A stretch of DNA of 64,000 bases from an uncultured Prevotellaceae bacterium (GCA_946415705.1 CAMKTN010000007.1:1-64000); one strand, 5' to 3'; numbered from the stretch's first letter, positions 7,742 through 16,860 are shown. Numbers and translations: made by a program. Notes: generated by a model not told the origin, from the letters alone.

Positions 7742-9205
7742 ATGAATAAAAAATACATCCTTTATTCCATTCCCGTAATCATCGCAGCCATCGTGGCGGG
7801 CTATTTTATTTTTGGCCGCAGCAACGACGCCTACGTCAGTATGCTGCCCAAGAACGCCACCGCCCTGGCGCATTTCGATGTCAAGGATCTTGTTGACGAT
7901 GCCGACCTAACCGCCACGGAGCTCTACCAGCTCGTGACGAACACCAACGACAACCCCCAGACGGCTCCCTTGGGCATCGATTTTCAGCGTCCCATCTACG
8001 GCTTCGTCAGCGAGACGGGGAATCTGGGTCTGGCCGCTGCCGTCAGCGATATCGACGACCTGCAGGACCGTCTTGATGAGATGCACGCTCGCGGCAAGGC
8101 CTCGGAGCGCACCGTGCAGCGTGGCTATGAATGGGTGATCCTCGACGGCCAGTGGCTCATGGCTTTCAACAACCAGAAGGCCTTAGCGATGGGCCCGGCC
8201 GTGGGCGCTGCACAGGATGCCCTGCGCACGGAGATGGCCACGCTCCTGGAGCAGCACCGCAGTGAGAGCGCTGCAGAGACGCCGCTCTTCAAGATGCTGC
8301 AGGAGTGCGATGATCCCCTGGCCGCCATTGTGGCGCCGGAGGTGCTGCCCTCGCAAGGACGTAAGTTGCTGTACCAGCTGGGTGTACGCTCGCAGAAAGA
8401 TGCGCTGCTGAAGCTCACGCTGGGCTCCGATGACAACGAGCTGGAACTCAACGCCCATGTCGTGGCCCTGACAACCGAGGTGAAAGAGCACCTGAAGAAG
8501 CTGGACAACGCGATGCGTCCGCTGAAGGGTACCAACCTCGACCTCACCCACGCGGACAATACCGCGCTGCTGGCCGTGAACATCAACGGCAACAGCCTCT
8601 TGGAACTGCTACGCAGCCACACCTCTACGCGCACGGCGCTCGTGGCCCTCAACATGATTCTCGACCTTGACCAGATGCTGAAGGCCATCGATGGCGACGT
8701 GGCGCTGGAGCTGCTGTCGCCAGCAAGCATCCTCTCGGGCTTCAAGCTCTCCGATATCAGCGACTTCTGTCTCACGGCGGAGCTGAGCAACACGGACTTC
8801 ATGGAGCGCGCCTCCACCTGGGGCAATGACTTCATTCAGGTCAACGCCCTCACGGACAACGAATACAGCCTCCAGCTCGGACGCGAGCAACTGTTCTTCG
8901 GCACCTCCGGCAAGTGCCTGTATTTCAGCTCCTCACAGGGCCTGACGGGCGAGGGTAACGAGTATATCCATTCCAAGCGCGACGCGTTGACCGAATGTCG
9001 TTTCTACGCCACCTTCTTCGCTCCTGCGCTCTTCTCGGCGCTCCTCTCGCAGGCCGCAGAAAACGGCATCGCCATCCCGCTGCCGCCCGTGCTGCAGCAG
9101 TTCCAGCGCTTCAACATCACGATGGAGGACGCAGGCGACATCAAATTCTCCCTCATCGCCCCCGAAGGGGTGAATATTGCGAAGGAATTGGTGAAGAGGA
9201 ACTAG
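7742..9205 (+). CDS. DUF4836-like membrane-anchored envelope protein
   Basis: 487 residues. One N-terminal membrane segment (ILYSIPVIIAAIVAGYFIF) followed by a large extracytoplasmic part starting MLPKNATALAHFDVKDLV, the typical opening of the Bacteroidetes DUF4836 family, whose function is unknown. No catalytic motif recognised. Family assignment is from memory of the opening and overall size. The upstream region carries the GGCGGCC element instead of a recognisable -7 box. The stop codon TAG abuts a C-rich palindrome. Confidence 0.7.
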   Translation: MNKKYILYSIPVIIAAIVAGYFIFGRSNDAYVSMLPKNATALAHFDVKDLVDDADLTATELYQLVTNTNDNPQTAPLGIDFQRPIYGFVSETGNLGLAAAVSDIDDLQDRLDEMHARGKASERTVQRGYEWVILDGQWLMAFNNQKALAMGPAVGAAQDALRTEMATLLEQHRSESAAETPLFKMLQECDDPLAAIVAPEVLPSQGRKLLYQLGVRSQKDALLKLTLGSDDNELELNAHVVALTTEVKEHLKKLDNAMRPLKGTNLDLTHADNTALLAVNINGNSLLELLRSHTSTRTALVALNMILDLDQMLKAIDGDVALELLSPASILSGFKLSDISDFCLTAELSNTDFMERASTWGNDFIQVNALTDNEYSLQLGREQLFFGTSGKCLYFSSSQGLTGEGNEYIHSKRDALTECRFYATFFAPALFSALLSQAAENGIAIPLPPVLQQFQRFNITMEDAGDIKFSLIAPEGVNIAKELVKRN

Positions 9206-9231
9206 GCCCCCTGTGGTCCCCCAAGGGGGAC
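9205..9231. repeat. C-rich palindrome, near-copy of the queF leader element
   Basis: GCCCCCTGTGGTCCCCCAAG is the core; it differs from 141-168 by one base in the GTAG/GTGG position. A short AAAATTG array (9229-9251) follows. Confidence 0.8.
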
Positions 9232-9257
9232 AATTGAGAATTGAAAATTAATAATCT

Positions 9258-9359
9258 GGTCGTCACTTCGTTCCTCAAAATTTGAAACAAAAATTGGAAA
9301 CAAAAATTTTTACTTTAATTTTACATATAATTTTTGCTTTAATTTTGAGCGTAGCGACC
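9258..9359. repeat. 102-bp inverted-repeat element (GGTCG...CTCAAAAT / ATTTTGAG...CGACC)
   Basis: The ends GGTCG (9258) with CTCAAAAT (9274-9281) pair with ATTTTGAG (9342-9349) and CGACC (9355-9359). The interior is very AT-rich with repeats of CAAAAATT. It has no coding potential. A further short array of CTGAAACTTGAAAC type (9361-9390) leads to the ABC gene at 9402. It resembles a small non-autonomous palindromic element. Confidence 0.65.
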
Positions 9360-9401
9360 CCTGAAACTTGAAACCTGAAACTCTTAAACGAGAATAGAGA
9401 A

Positions 9402-10046
9402 ATGAATTCTATTTCGCTTCACCATACCCTGCCGCGGGTGTTCCGCGATCGCACAGATATCCATTCGGACATCTGGCAGCAGGACGTCACGTTTGAACGC
9501 GGACACCTCTATCTCATCGAGGCCGCTTCGGGCACGGGTAAGTCCTCGCTCTGCAGCTATCTCATCGGCTATCGCGATGACTATCTCGGCACGATGACTT
9601 TCGACGGCCACGATATTCGCGAGTTCTGCACCTATGACTGGACACAGCTGCGCCAGCGCTCGTTGAGCATCGTCTTCCAGGAGCTGCGCGTCTTCCCCGA
9701 GCTGACGGCGTGGGAGAACGTGCAAGTCAAGAACCAGCTCACGCAGTTCAAGAGCGATGCAGAGATTGCACAATGGTTCGAGGTGCTGGGCATCGCCGAC
9801 AAACGCACTACGAAGCTCGGACACCTCAGCTACGGCCAGCAGCAGCGCGTGGCACTCATGCGCGCCCTGTGCCAACCCTTCGACTTCCTGCTGGCCGACG
9901 AACCCGTCAGCCACCTCGACAGCGACAACAGCCGCGTAATGGCTGAGGTCATGATGGCCGAGGCGCAGCGTCAGGGGGCTGGCGTTATCATCACCAGCAT
10001 CGGTCACCACATGGATTTACCCTACGAAAAGATCTTAAAATTATAA
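9402..10046 (+). CDS. ABC transporter ATP-binding protein
   Basis: 214 residues. Walker A is a slightly unusual EAASGTGKSSL, the signature is LSYGQQQRVAL, Walker B FLLADEP, and the switch His region is IITSIGHHM. The size and domain order match LolD/MacB/FtsE-like ATPases. It pairs with the permease 9 bases downstream. The cargo is unknown; export or extraction of envelope material or a cell-division role are possible. Confidence 0.88.
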   Translation: MNSISLHHTLPRVFRDRTDIHSDIWQQDVTFERGHLYLIEAASGTGKSSLCSYLIGYRDDYLGTMTFDGHDIREFCTYDWTQLRQRSLSIVFQELRVFPELTAWENVQVKNQLTQFKSDAEIAQWFEVLGIADKRTTKLGHLSYGQQQRVALMRALCQPFDFLLADEPVSHLDSDNSRVMAEVMMAEAQRQGAGVIITSIGHHMDLPYEKILKL

Positions 10047-10055
10047 AGCCCCGTT

Positions 10056-11366
10056 ATGAGTATCAACATATCTTCGCGCCAGCCTCACCCCTCCATCACG
10101 GGAGGGGTCGGGGGTGGGTCTTCCTCTTTGGTATGGCGCCTCTTACGCCGACATATCAGCATCGGACAGCTCGTGGGCTTCTTCTTCGCCAACCTGCTGG
10201 GAATGCTCATCGTGCTGCTGTCGATGCAGTTCTATGAAGATGTGGTGCCTGCCTTCTCTGGCGATGATGGCATCATTAAAAATACCTATCTCATCGTCTC
10301 CAAGCGTATCTCGGCCGTCACCACGTTGCGTGGTGAAGCACAGCCGTTTACGCAGGAGGACATCGCTGACTTCGAGGCCCAGCGCTTCACACGGAAGGTG
10401 GGAACCTTCACGGCCTCGCAGTTCAAGGTCTATGCCTCGCTGTCCATGGGCGGCATTGGCGTGGGCACGGACATGTTCTTCGAGAGTGTCCCTGATGCCT
10501 TCGTCGATGGCCAATGGCCCGAGGGCCAGCGCTTCGACGGCGACGCCTTCCCCACGGAGGTGCCCATTATCTTGCCCCGTTCCTATTTGACCATCTACAA
10601 CTTCGGCTTTGCGCAGAGTCAGTCGCTGCCCAAGGTGTCCGAGGGTGTTGTGTCGATGGTGCAGATGGATATCCGTCTGCGTGGCGAGGGTGGGGCAGAG
10701 CGCTTGCTGAAAGGGCGTGTCGTGGGTTTCAGCAACCGCCTGAACACCGTCCTCGTACCTGCCGCCTTTATGCAGCGTGCCAATGCCGAGCTGGCACCCA
10801 ACGCCTCGGCGGCTCCCACGCGACTGATCGTCGAGGTGAAGAACCCCACTGACGATGCCATCGCGGCGTACATCCAGAGCAAAGGCTATGAGCTGGAGAA
10901 TGACACGCTGGAAGCTGGCCGTGTCACGTATTTTCTGAAGGTCGTCGCTGCCATCATCATGGCAGTGGGACTGCTCATCAGCGCGCTGTCCTTCTACATC
11001 TTGATGCTGAGCATCTTCCTCCTCGTGCAGAAGAATGCCGAAAAGCTGCAGAACCTGTTGCTCATCGGCTACTCGCCCTCACGTGTGTCGCGACCCTACC
11101 AGCTGCTTACCGTCGGCATGAACGCCCTCGTGCTGCTGTTGGCCTTCGCCCTGCTGTTCTGGATTCGCGGCCTCTACCTCGACCGCCTGTGGCAAATGTT
11201 CCCTGCACTCAGCGAGGGCTCGATCTCGATGACCATCCTCTTGGGCGTGGCCCTCTTCGTGGTCGTCTCGTTCTTTAATATCGTGGCCATCCGCAGGAAG
11301 ATCAATAGCCTCACGCCCCGTCGCAAGAGTCTGAAAGGAGGACTTTATCACCGCATCAATGGATAA
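10056..11366 (+). CDS. FtsX/MacB-like ABC transporter permease
   Basis: 436 residues: one membrane segment near residues 40-62 (VGFFFANLLGMLIVLLSM), a periplasmic domain of about 230 residues, then three C-terminal membrane segments. This topology is that of FtsX/LolC/MacB permeases and fits the ATPase just upstream. The first 25 residues (SSRQPHPSITGGVGGGSSS) are translated from a C-rich palindromic repeat, in frame. The 3' end overlaps the next gene by 8 bases. Confidence 0.85.
   Translation: MSINISSRQPHPSITGGVGGGSSSLVWRLLRRHISIGQLVGFFFANLLGMLIVLLSMQFYEDVVPAFSGDDGIIKNTYLIVSKRISAVTTLRGEAQPFTQEDIADFEAQRFTRKVGTFTASQFKVYASLSMGGIGVGTDMFFESVPDAFVDGQWPEGQRFDGDAFPTEVPIILPRSYLTIYNFGFAQSQSLPKVSEGVVSMVQMDIRLRGEGGAERLLKGRVVGFSNRLNTVLVPAAFMQRANAELAPNASAAPTRLIVEVKNPTDDAIAAYIQSKGYELENDTLEAGRVTYFLKVVAAIIMAVGLLISALSFYILMLSIFLLVQKNAEKLQNLLLIGYSPSRVSRPYQLLTVGMNALVLLLAFALLFWIRGLYLDRLWQMFPALSEGSISMTILLGVALFVVVSFFNIVAIRRKINSLTPRRKSLKGGLYHRING
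10079..10122. repeat. C-rich palindrome in frame at the start of the permease gene
   Basis: CCTCACCCCTCC pairs with GGAGGGGTCGGGGGTGGG. It encodes Pro-His-Pro then a Gly-rich stretch at the cytoplasmic N-terminus, where an insert would be tolerated. Confidence 0.8.
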
Positions 11367-12933
11367 CAGCATCATCGAACTCTATCACCACTTCACAGGC
11401 GCAGAGCCCTGTGAGGTGAAGGCGTTGACAGGCTCAGGCAGCAATCGTCAGTACTATCGCCTGACCTCGACGGAGGGGCGCAGCCTCATAGGTGTCGTGG
11501 GAACCTCGTTGGAGGAGAACCACGCTTTCATCACCCTCGCGCGCCATTTTGCGGCGAAGGGTTTGCCCGTGCCGCAGGTGCTGGCCGTCTCGGCAGACGA
11601 GCGTTGCTATCTGCAGGAGGACTTGGGCTCACGTGCCCTCTTCGACGCCTTGAAAAGCGGACGTGAGGCAGGCGGGCAGTACAGCGAGCAGGAGAAGGAG
11701 CTCCTGCGTCGCACCATCGCCCAGCTGCCGCGTCTGCAGATTCTTGGCGGCCAGGGCCTCGATTTCTCTGTCTGCTATCCCCAGCCTGAGATGGACGAGA
11801 CGAACGTGATGTTCGACCTCAACTACTTCAAATACTGCTTCCTCAAAGCCACCGGCATCGACTTCCACGAGCTCCGCCTCGAAGAAGACTTCCGCCAGTT
11901 GGCGAAAGACCTTCTCTCAACCCTCAATCCTCAACTCTCCACCTTCCTCTACCGCGATTTCCAAGCCCGCAATGTGATGCTTGATGCGGAAGGGAACCCT
12001 TACTTCATCGACTTCCAAGGCGGTCGCCGTGGTCCTATCTACTATGACCTCGCCAGCTTCCTCTGGCAGGCTTCAGCCCGCTACCCGCAAGCGCTACGCG
12101 ACGAGCTGATAGAAGTCTATCGCAAGAGCTTGGAGGAGGTGTTGAAGGAGGTTTATGGGGCTCATGGGGCCAATGGGTCAGCAATTTTCAATTTTCAATT
12201 TTCAATTTTCAATTCATTTGTTCTCTTCCGCCTCCTGCAAGTCCTCGGTGCTTACGGCTTCCGCGGCTATTTTGAGCGTAAGAAACACTTCCTCGACAGC
12301 ATTCCCCCCGCCCTCGACAACCTTCGCGAGCTGTTGAAGGAAGAAGGCTCCTGCCCATACCCCGAATTAAGGAAAGTTTTGGAGGCCTTAGACTCACCCC
12401 CCAACCCCCTCTCTTGTAAAGAGGGGGAGCACACAAGTAACCAAATTCCCCTTTCTTGTAAAGAAGGGGAGCACACAAGTGACCAAATTCCCCTCTCTAC
12501 AAGAGAGGGGTGCCCGAAGGGCGGGGTGAGTCTTGTCGTTAGAATCTTCTCTTTCTCCTTCAAGCGCGGCATTCCCGAAGACACCTCGGGCAATGGTGGC
12601 GGTTATGTCTTCGACTGCCGTTCGACGCACAACCCCGGTCGCTACGAGCCGTACAAGCAGCTGACAGGCTTGGACGCTCCCGTCATCAAGTTCTTGGAGG
12701 ACGACGGCGAGATCCTCACTTTCCTGGATAGCGTTTATCGCCTGGCCGACGCCCATGTGGAGCGCTACATGCAGCGTGGCTTCACAGACCTGATGTTCTC
12801 GTTTGGCTGCACCGGCGGTCAGCATCGCTCCGTCTATTGCGCCCAGCATCTGGCCGAGCACCTGCACGTGAAATACGGTATCCGTGTCGTACTGAACCAT
12901 CGCGAACAGGGCATCCACAAAGTGCTGGAATAG
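11359..12933 (+). CDS. Fusion of an aminoglycoside-phosphotransferase-fold kinase with a RapZ C-terminal domain
   Basis: 524 residues. Residues 1-340 have the phosphotransferase fold seen in AmgK-like sugar kinases: LYRDFQARNVMLD (catalytic Asp/Asn loop) and FIDFQGGRRGPIYYDLA (metal-binding DFQ). Residues about 390-524 match the RapZ C-terminal domain (HNPGRYEPYKQLTG, FGCTGGQHRSVY, NHREQ), which in E. coli senses glucosamine-6-phosphate and binds small RNA. This suggests an amino-sugar or cell-wall sugar role, not antibiotic resistance. The gene contains three kinds of in-frame repeat: 11914-11943, 12182-12215 and the 147-bp palindrome cluster at 12390-12536, which forms the interdomain linker. 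Overlaps the permease gene by 8 bases. Confidence 0.82.
   Translation: MDNSIIELYHHFTGAEPCEVKALTGSGSNRQYYRLTSTEGRSLIGVVGTSLEENHAFITLARHFAAKGLPVPQVLAVSADERCYLQEDLGSRALFDALKSGREAGGQYSEQEKELLRRTIAQLPRLQILGGQGLDFSVCYPQPEMDETNVMFDLNYFKYCFLKATGIDFHELRLEEDFRQLAKDLLSTLNPQLSTFLYRDFQARNVMLDAEGNPYFIDFQGGRRGPIYYDLASFLWQASARYPQALRDELIEVYRKSLEEVLKEVYGAHGANGSAIFNFQFSIFNSFVLFRLLQVLGAYGFRGYFERKKHFLDSIPPALDNLRELLKEEGSCPYPELRKVLEALDSPPNPLSCKEGEHTSNQIPLSCKEGEHTSDQIPLSTREGCPKGGVSLVVRIFSFSFKRGIPEDTSGNGGGYVFDCRSTHNPGRYEPYKQLTGLDAPVIKFLEDDGEILTFLDSVYRLADAHVERYMQRGFTDLMFSFGCTGGQHRSVYCAQHLAEHLHVKYGIRVVLNHREQGIHKVLE
11914..11943. repeat. In-frame CTCTCAA-type heptamers in the kinase domain
   Basis: CTCTCAA, CCCTCAA, TCCTCAA, CTCTCCA: four 7-bp units just before the catalytic loop, encoding LSTLNPQLSTF. 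Confidence 0.7.
12182..12215. repeat. In-frame CAATTTT heptamer array in the kinase domain
   Basis: Nearly five CAATTTT units encoding IFNFQFSIFN. In this orientation the array has no stop codon in any frame; the reverse orientation would contain TGA every 21 bases. Confidence 0.9.
12390..12536. repeat. Cluster of three C-rich palindromes forming the kinase-RapZ linker
   Basis: Three blocks of CCCCTCTCTTGTAAAGAGGG type, each followed by GAGCACACAAGT or similar, bracketed by ACTCACCCC and GGGGTGAGT. The protein reads repeated PLSCKEGEHTS. All frames stay open through the cluster in the gene's frame. Confidence 0.9.
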
Positions 12934-12968
12934 CACAATATCTGGCGCCCTTTTGCGTTATTGTATTA

Positions 12969-15395
12969 GTGAAACGCATCTTTTTGCATACAATCCTCCT
13001 GCTCTTCCTGTGCTCCACAATGGTGATGGCGCAGGAAGAGGGTGGTGTTGCTGATTCCACACAACAGGCCCCCAAGAGCTGCCACCTCAGCGGCCGCGTC
13101 ATTGATGAGGACCAGAAGCCGTTGCCCTTCGTGACGGTGAAGGTCGAGGGTCAGATGGCGGGCAGCGTGACGGGTTTCGACGGCAAGTACTCCTTCGACT
13201 TTGACACCGCCGACTCCGTCGTCATCAACTACACGCTCATCGGCTACGAGAAGAAGACCAAGGTGCTGCAACGCCCGCAGGGCAAGCTCACGTGGAATGT
13301 CACCATGCGCAACAGCGGCACGGAGATGGGCGAGGTTGTCGTCAGCGAGGTGCGACGTCAGATGGGTTTCACGCAGGAGGTCACCACCAAGGACCTGAAG
13401 CGCATGCCCTCCACCACCGGCAATGCCGTTGAGGAGCTGATTGCCACGCAGGCCGGTGTCTCTACGCACAACGAGCTCTCCTCGCAGTACAACGTCCGTG
13501 GTGGCTCCTTCGATGAGAACTGCGTCTATGTCAACGGCGTGGAGATCTATCGTCCGATGCTCATCAGCAGCGGCCAGCAGGAGGGACTCTCCGTCATCAA
13601 TTCCGATATGGTGGAGCGCGTGCAGTTCTCCGCCGGCGGCTTCGAGGCCAAGTATGGCGACCGCATGGCCTCCGTCCTCGATATCACCTACAAACGTCCG
13701 GAGCGCCACGAGGGCAGCGTCGCCGCCAGTCTGCTGGGCGCCAGCGTCTATGACGGCTTCCGCGTGGGTAAGGTGGCCTTCTCCCAGGGCTTCCGCTACA
13801 AGACGAACCGCTATCTGCTGGGCTCGCTGCAGACCAACGGCGAGTACGACCCCAACTTCATTGACTACCAGGCCTACCTCTCTTGGCAGCCCACGGACAA
13901 GTGGACATTAGATGTCATCGGCTATATCTCGAACAACAAATACCGTTTCAAGCCCAAGGACCGCGAGACCAACTTCGGCACGATGGAGGATGTGAAGAGC
14001 TTCCGCGTTTATTTCGACGGCGAGGAGCAGGACCTCTTCCGAACCATGTTCGGCGCCCTCTCGCTCACGCGTAAGCTGGGCAGCCGCAGCACCCTGACCT
14101 TCGGCGCCTCCGCCTTCACGACCAAGGAGCGCGAGACCTATGACATACAAGGACAGTACTGGCTCGACGACACCAATACCAGCGAGCAACTGGGCGTCGG
14201 CACCTACATGGAACACGCCCGCAACCTGCTCAAGTCGAACACCATCGCCGCCCGTGCCGTCTATGAGTTCAAGCCTCGCGGACATGACATTCGGGCTGGT
14301 CTGCTCTTCAAGCACGAGTCCATCAGCGAGAACACCCGCGAGTGGGAATTTCGTGATTCTGCCGGCTATTCCATGCCTCACTACGGCGACCGCCTGGAGC
14401 TCATCTACAACCTCAAGAGCGTGCAGGATATTAAGTCCAACCGTCTTGAAGTATATCTGCAAGACACATGGCGTAAGGAATTGGGAATCGGTGTCATATC
14501 ACTTAACTACGGTGCACGTCTCAGCTACTGGTCTTGGAACAAGGAGACGCTCGTTTCGCCTCGCGTCAGCATCGGTTTCGTACCCAAGAAGAACGAGAAC
14601 CTGACATTCCGCTTGGCCACAGGTCTCTACTACCAGGCACCCTTCTACAAGGAGTTGCGCGACACCACCACCGTCGATGGCGCCACCATCGTCACCCTCA
14701 ACAAAAACATTAAGAGCCAGCGCTCCTTCCAGATTGTAGCAGGCGGCGAGTATAAGTTCCGTGTCGCGAACCGACCCTTCAAGTTCACCACCGAGCTCTA
14801 TTGGAAGCTGCAGGACCGCCTGAACCCCTACAATGTCGATAACCTGAAGGTCGTCTATTACGGTCGCAACGAGGCCTCGGGCTATGTCGTCGGTGCTGAC
14901 TTCAAGGTCTATGGCGAGTTCGTGCCCGGCACCGATTCGTGGGTGTCGTTCTCGCTGATGAAGGCGTCGATGACCTTGAACGGCAAGGCCATCCCGCAGC
15001 CTACGGACCACCGCTGGAGCGTCAACTTCTTCTTCTCCGACTACTTCCCCCGTACCGACCGTTGGAAGATGACCCTCAAGATGGCCTTTGCCGGCGGTCT
15101 GCCCTTCGGTCCTCCGCACTCCGGTCTGGAGCGTATGGTGTTCCGTGCGCCTGCTTACCGTCGTGCGGACATTGGCATGAGCTACCGTCTGTTGAAGAAC
15201 GAGGACAAGCACAACCGCAAGCCCTTCCTGCGCAGTCTGCGCAATGTGTGGCTCGGCGTGGATTGCTTCAACGTCCTCGGCCTGAACAATGTCGCCTCCT
15301 ATCTCTGGATCACCGACATCACCAACCAGCAGTACGCTATCCCCAACTACCTCACCGGCCGCCAGATCAATGGCCGCATCCTCGTTGAGTTCTAA
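12969..15395 (+). CDS. TonB-dependent receptor with N-terminal carboxypeptidase-regulatory-like domain
   Basis: 808 residues. Signal peptide (LLLFLCSTMVMAQ), then a CarboxypepD_reg-like beta-sandwich (LSGRVIDEDQKPLPFVTVKV, about 35-120), plug domain with YNVRGGSFDENCVYVNGVEI and outer-membrane barrel ending ILVEF. The layout matches the large Bacteroidetes TonB receptors, but there is no adjacent SusD. Start GTG at 12969 is chosen because it puts the signal peptide at the N-terminus; the open frame extends upstream into the previous gene. Substrate unknown. Confidence 0.88.
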   Translation: MKRIFLHTILLLFLCSTMVMAQEEGGVADSTQQAPKSCHLSGRVIDEDQKPLPFVTVKVEGQMAGSVTGFDGKYSFDFDTADSVVINYTLIGYEKKTKVLQRPQGKLTWNVTMRNSGTEMGEVVVSEVRRQMGFTQEVTTKDLKRMPSTTGNAVEELIATQAGVSTHNELSSQYNVRGGSFDENCVYVNGVEIYRPMLISSGQQEGLSVINSDMVERVQFSAGGFEAKYGDRMASVLDITYKRPERHEGSVAASLLGASVYDGFRVGKVAFSQGFRYKTNRYLLGSLQTNGEYDPNFIDYQAYLSWQPTDKWTLDVIGYISNNKYRFKPKDRETNFGTMEDVKSFRVYFDGEEQDLFRTMFGALSLTRKLGSRSTLTFGASAFTTKERETYDIQGQYWLDDTNTSEQLGVGTYMEHARNLLKSNTIAARAVYEFKPRGHDIRAGLLFKHESISENTREWEFRDSAGYSMPHYGDRLELIYNLKSVQDIKSNRLEVYLQDTWRKELGIGVISLNYGARLSYWSWNKETLVSPRVSIGFVPKKNENLTFRLATGLYYQAPFYKELRDTTTVDGATIVTLNKNIKSQRSFQIVAGGEYKFRVANRPFKFTTELYWKLQDRLNPYNVDNLKVVYYGRNEASGYVVGADFKVYGEFVPGTDSWVSFSLMKASMTLNGKAIPQPTDHRWSVNFFFSDYFPRTDRWKMTLKMAFAGGLPFGPPHSGLERMVFRAPAYRRADIGMSYRLLKNEDKHNRKPFLRSLRNVWLGVDCFNVLGLNNVASYLWITDITNQQYAIPNYLTGRQINGRILVEF

Positions 15396-15482
15396 GCGAC
15401 CTTCCTGCGACAAAAATCAACAAAATACGCGCATTGGCTTATAATTGTTAAGCGAATGCGCTTCTTTTTGCATAAAAAGATC

Positions 15483-15490
15483 TATCTTTG
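15483..15490 (+). promoter_or_regulatory. -7 box (TATCTTTG) for the aminotransferase gene
   Basis: TATCTTTG followed by CGGCTG. The nearest TTTG is only 12 bases upstream, so the -33 element is not convincing. Its position supports the start at 15526 and excludes the upstream in-frame codon at 15445. Confidence 0.7.
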
Positions 15491-15525
15491 CGGCTGAATT
15501 TATCATTCATGACATCAAGAACTAT

Positions 15526-16860
15526 ATGCAAACAAACGAAATGACAAAGGATATCGCCCCCACGCCCATCCCCAAGGCGTTGGTCGATGGGCTCATTGCC
15601 AAGCTGGGCATTCAGGATTTCGCCAAGGCTACCATCCGCGAGGTGAAGCAGGTGGCCGCCATGGCTGAGAAGGAGAGTGGGGTAGAGTTCATCAAGATGG
15701 AGATGGGCATCCCCGGACTGCCTGCTGCACAGGTGGGTGTCGATGCCCAGATCAAAGCCTTGCAGGACGGCATCGCCCACAGCTACCCCGACATTCAGGG
15801 CTACCCCGAACTCAAGAAGCAGGCCTCGCGTTTCGTGAAAGCCTTCATCGGCGTGGATATCGCCGCTGAGGGCTGCGTGCCCGTGACGGGTTCCATGCAG
15901 GGCACCTTCGCCTCGTTCCTCACCTGCTCGCAGGCCTCGAAGCAGAAGGACACCGTGCTGTTCATCGACCCGGGTTTCCCTGTGCAGAAGATGCAGCTGC
16001 AGGTGCAGGGCGTGAAGTATGAGACCTTCGATGTTTATGATTTCCGCGGTTCGAAGCTGCGCGGCAAGCTGGAGAGCTACATCGAGAAGGGCAATATCTG
16101 CGCCATCGTCTATTCCAATCCCAACAACCCCTCGTGGGTGTGCCTCACGGAGAGCGAGCTGCAGACCATCGGCGAGCTGGCGACGCAGTATGACACCATC
16201 GTGATGGAAGACCTCGCCTACTTCGCTATGGACTTCCGTCAGGACCTGAGCGTGCCGTTCGAGCCGCCCTACCAGCCCACGGTGGCGCGCTATACCGATA
16301 ACTATATGCTGCTCATCAGCGGCTCCAAGGCCTTCTCGTATGCCGGCGAGCGCATCGGCGTGGTCTGCATCAGCGACGCGCTGTTCCATCGCCACTTCCC
16401 CGACCTCAGCGCACGCTATGAAGGTCTGCCCTTCGGCCTCGTCTTCTCCACCCGTATGCTCTATGCCCTCAGCAGCGGCACCAGCCATTCAGCGCAGTAT
16501 GCGTTGGCGGCCATGTTCCGTGCGGCCTGCGACGGCGAGTATCGCTTCCGCGATGAAGTGAAGGTCTATGGCGACCGTGCCCGCAAGCTAAAGGAGATCT
16601 TCCTGCGTCACGGCTTCCATGTGGTCTATGACCGCGACCTGGATCAGCCCGTGGCCGACGGTTTCTACTTCACCATTGGCTACAAGCAGATGACCAGCGG
16701 CCAGCTGGCGCGCGAGTTGATGTACTACGGCGTCTCCGCCATCTGCCTCATCACCACGGGCTCGCACCAGGAAGGCCTGCGCGTCTGCACCTCGTTCATT
16801 GAGGACCACCAGTATGCACAACTCGAAGAGCGCATGACGGTTTTTGAGAAGAATAATTGA
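15526..16860 (+). CDS. PLP-dependent class I/II aminotransferase
   Basis: 444 residues. Fold-type I aminotransferase: MGIPGLP near the N-terminus, SNPNNPSW for cofactor and substrate binding, ISGSKAFSYAGERIG with the Schiff-base Lys, and C-terminal LRVCTSF with the carboxylate-binding Arg. Substrate cannot be assigned; aspartate-type or aromatic are both possible. ATG at 15526 follows the promoter; ATG at 15541 is an alternative. The stop codon TGA is part of an AAAATTG array. Confidence 0.87.
   Translation: MQTNEMTKDIAPTPIPKALVDGLIAKLGIQDFAKATIREVKQVAAMAEKESGVEFIKMEMGIPGLPAAQVGVDAQIKALQDGIAHSYPDIQGYPELKKQASRFVKAFIGVDIAAEGCVPVTGSMQGTFASFLTCSQASKQKDTVLFIDPGFPVQKMQLQVQGVKYETFDVYDFRGSKLRGKLESYIEKGNICAIVYSNPNNPSWVCLTESELQTIGELATQYDTIVMEDLAYFAMDFRQDLSVPFEPPYQPTVARYTDNYMLLISGSKAFSYAGERIGVVCISDALFHRHFPDLSARYEGLPFGLVFSTRMLYALSSGTSHSAQYALAAMFRAACDGEYRFRDEVKVYGDRARKLKEIFLRHGFHVVYDRDLDQPVADGFYFTIGYKQMTSGQLARELMYYGVSAICLITTGSHQEGLRVCTSFIEDHQYAQLEERMTVFEKNN

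Noticed and set aside
11359-12933. Aminoglycoside phosphotransferase as an antibiotic-resistance gene
   Set aside because: The fold is shared with sugar kinases, the gene is fused to a RapZ domain and sits in a housekeeping context without mobile resistance markers.
11359-12933. Frameshift or pseudogene caused by the palindrome cluster
   Set aside because: The frame stays open through all three repeats and both domains keep their motifs.
15445-15525. N-terminal extension of the aminotransferase
   Set aside because: The extra codons lie upstream of and across the -7 box, so they are not transcribed.
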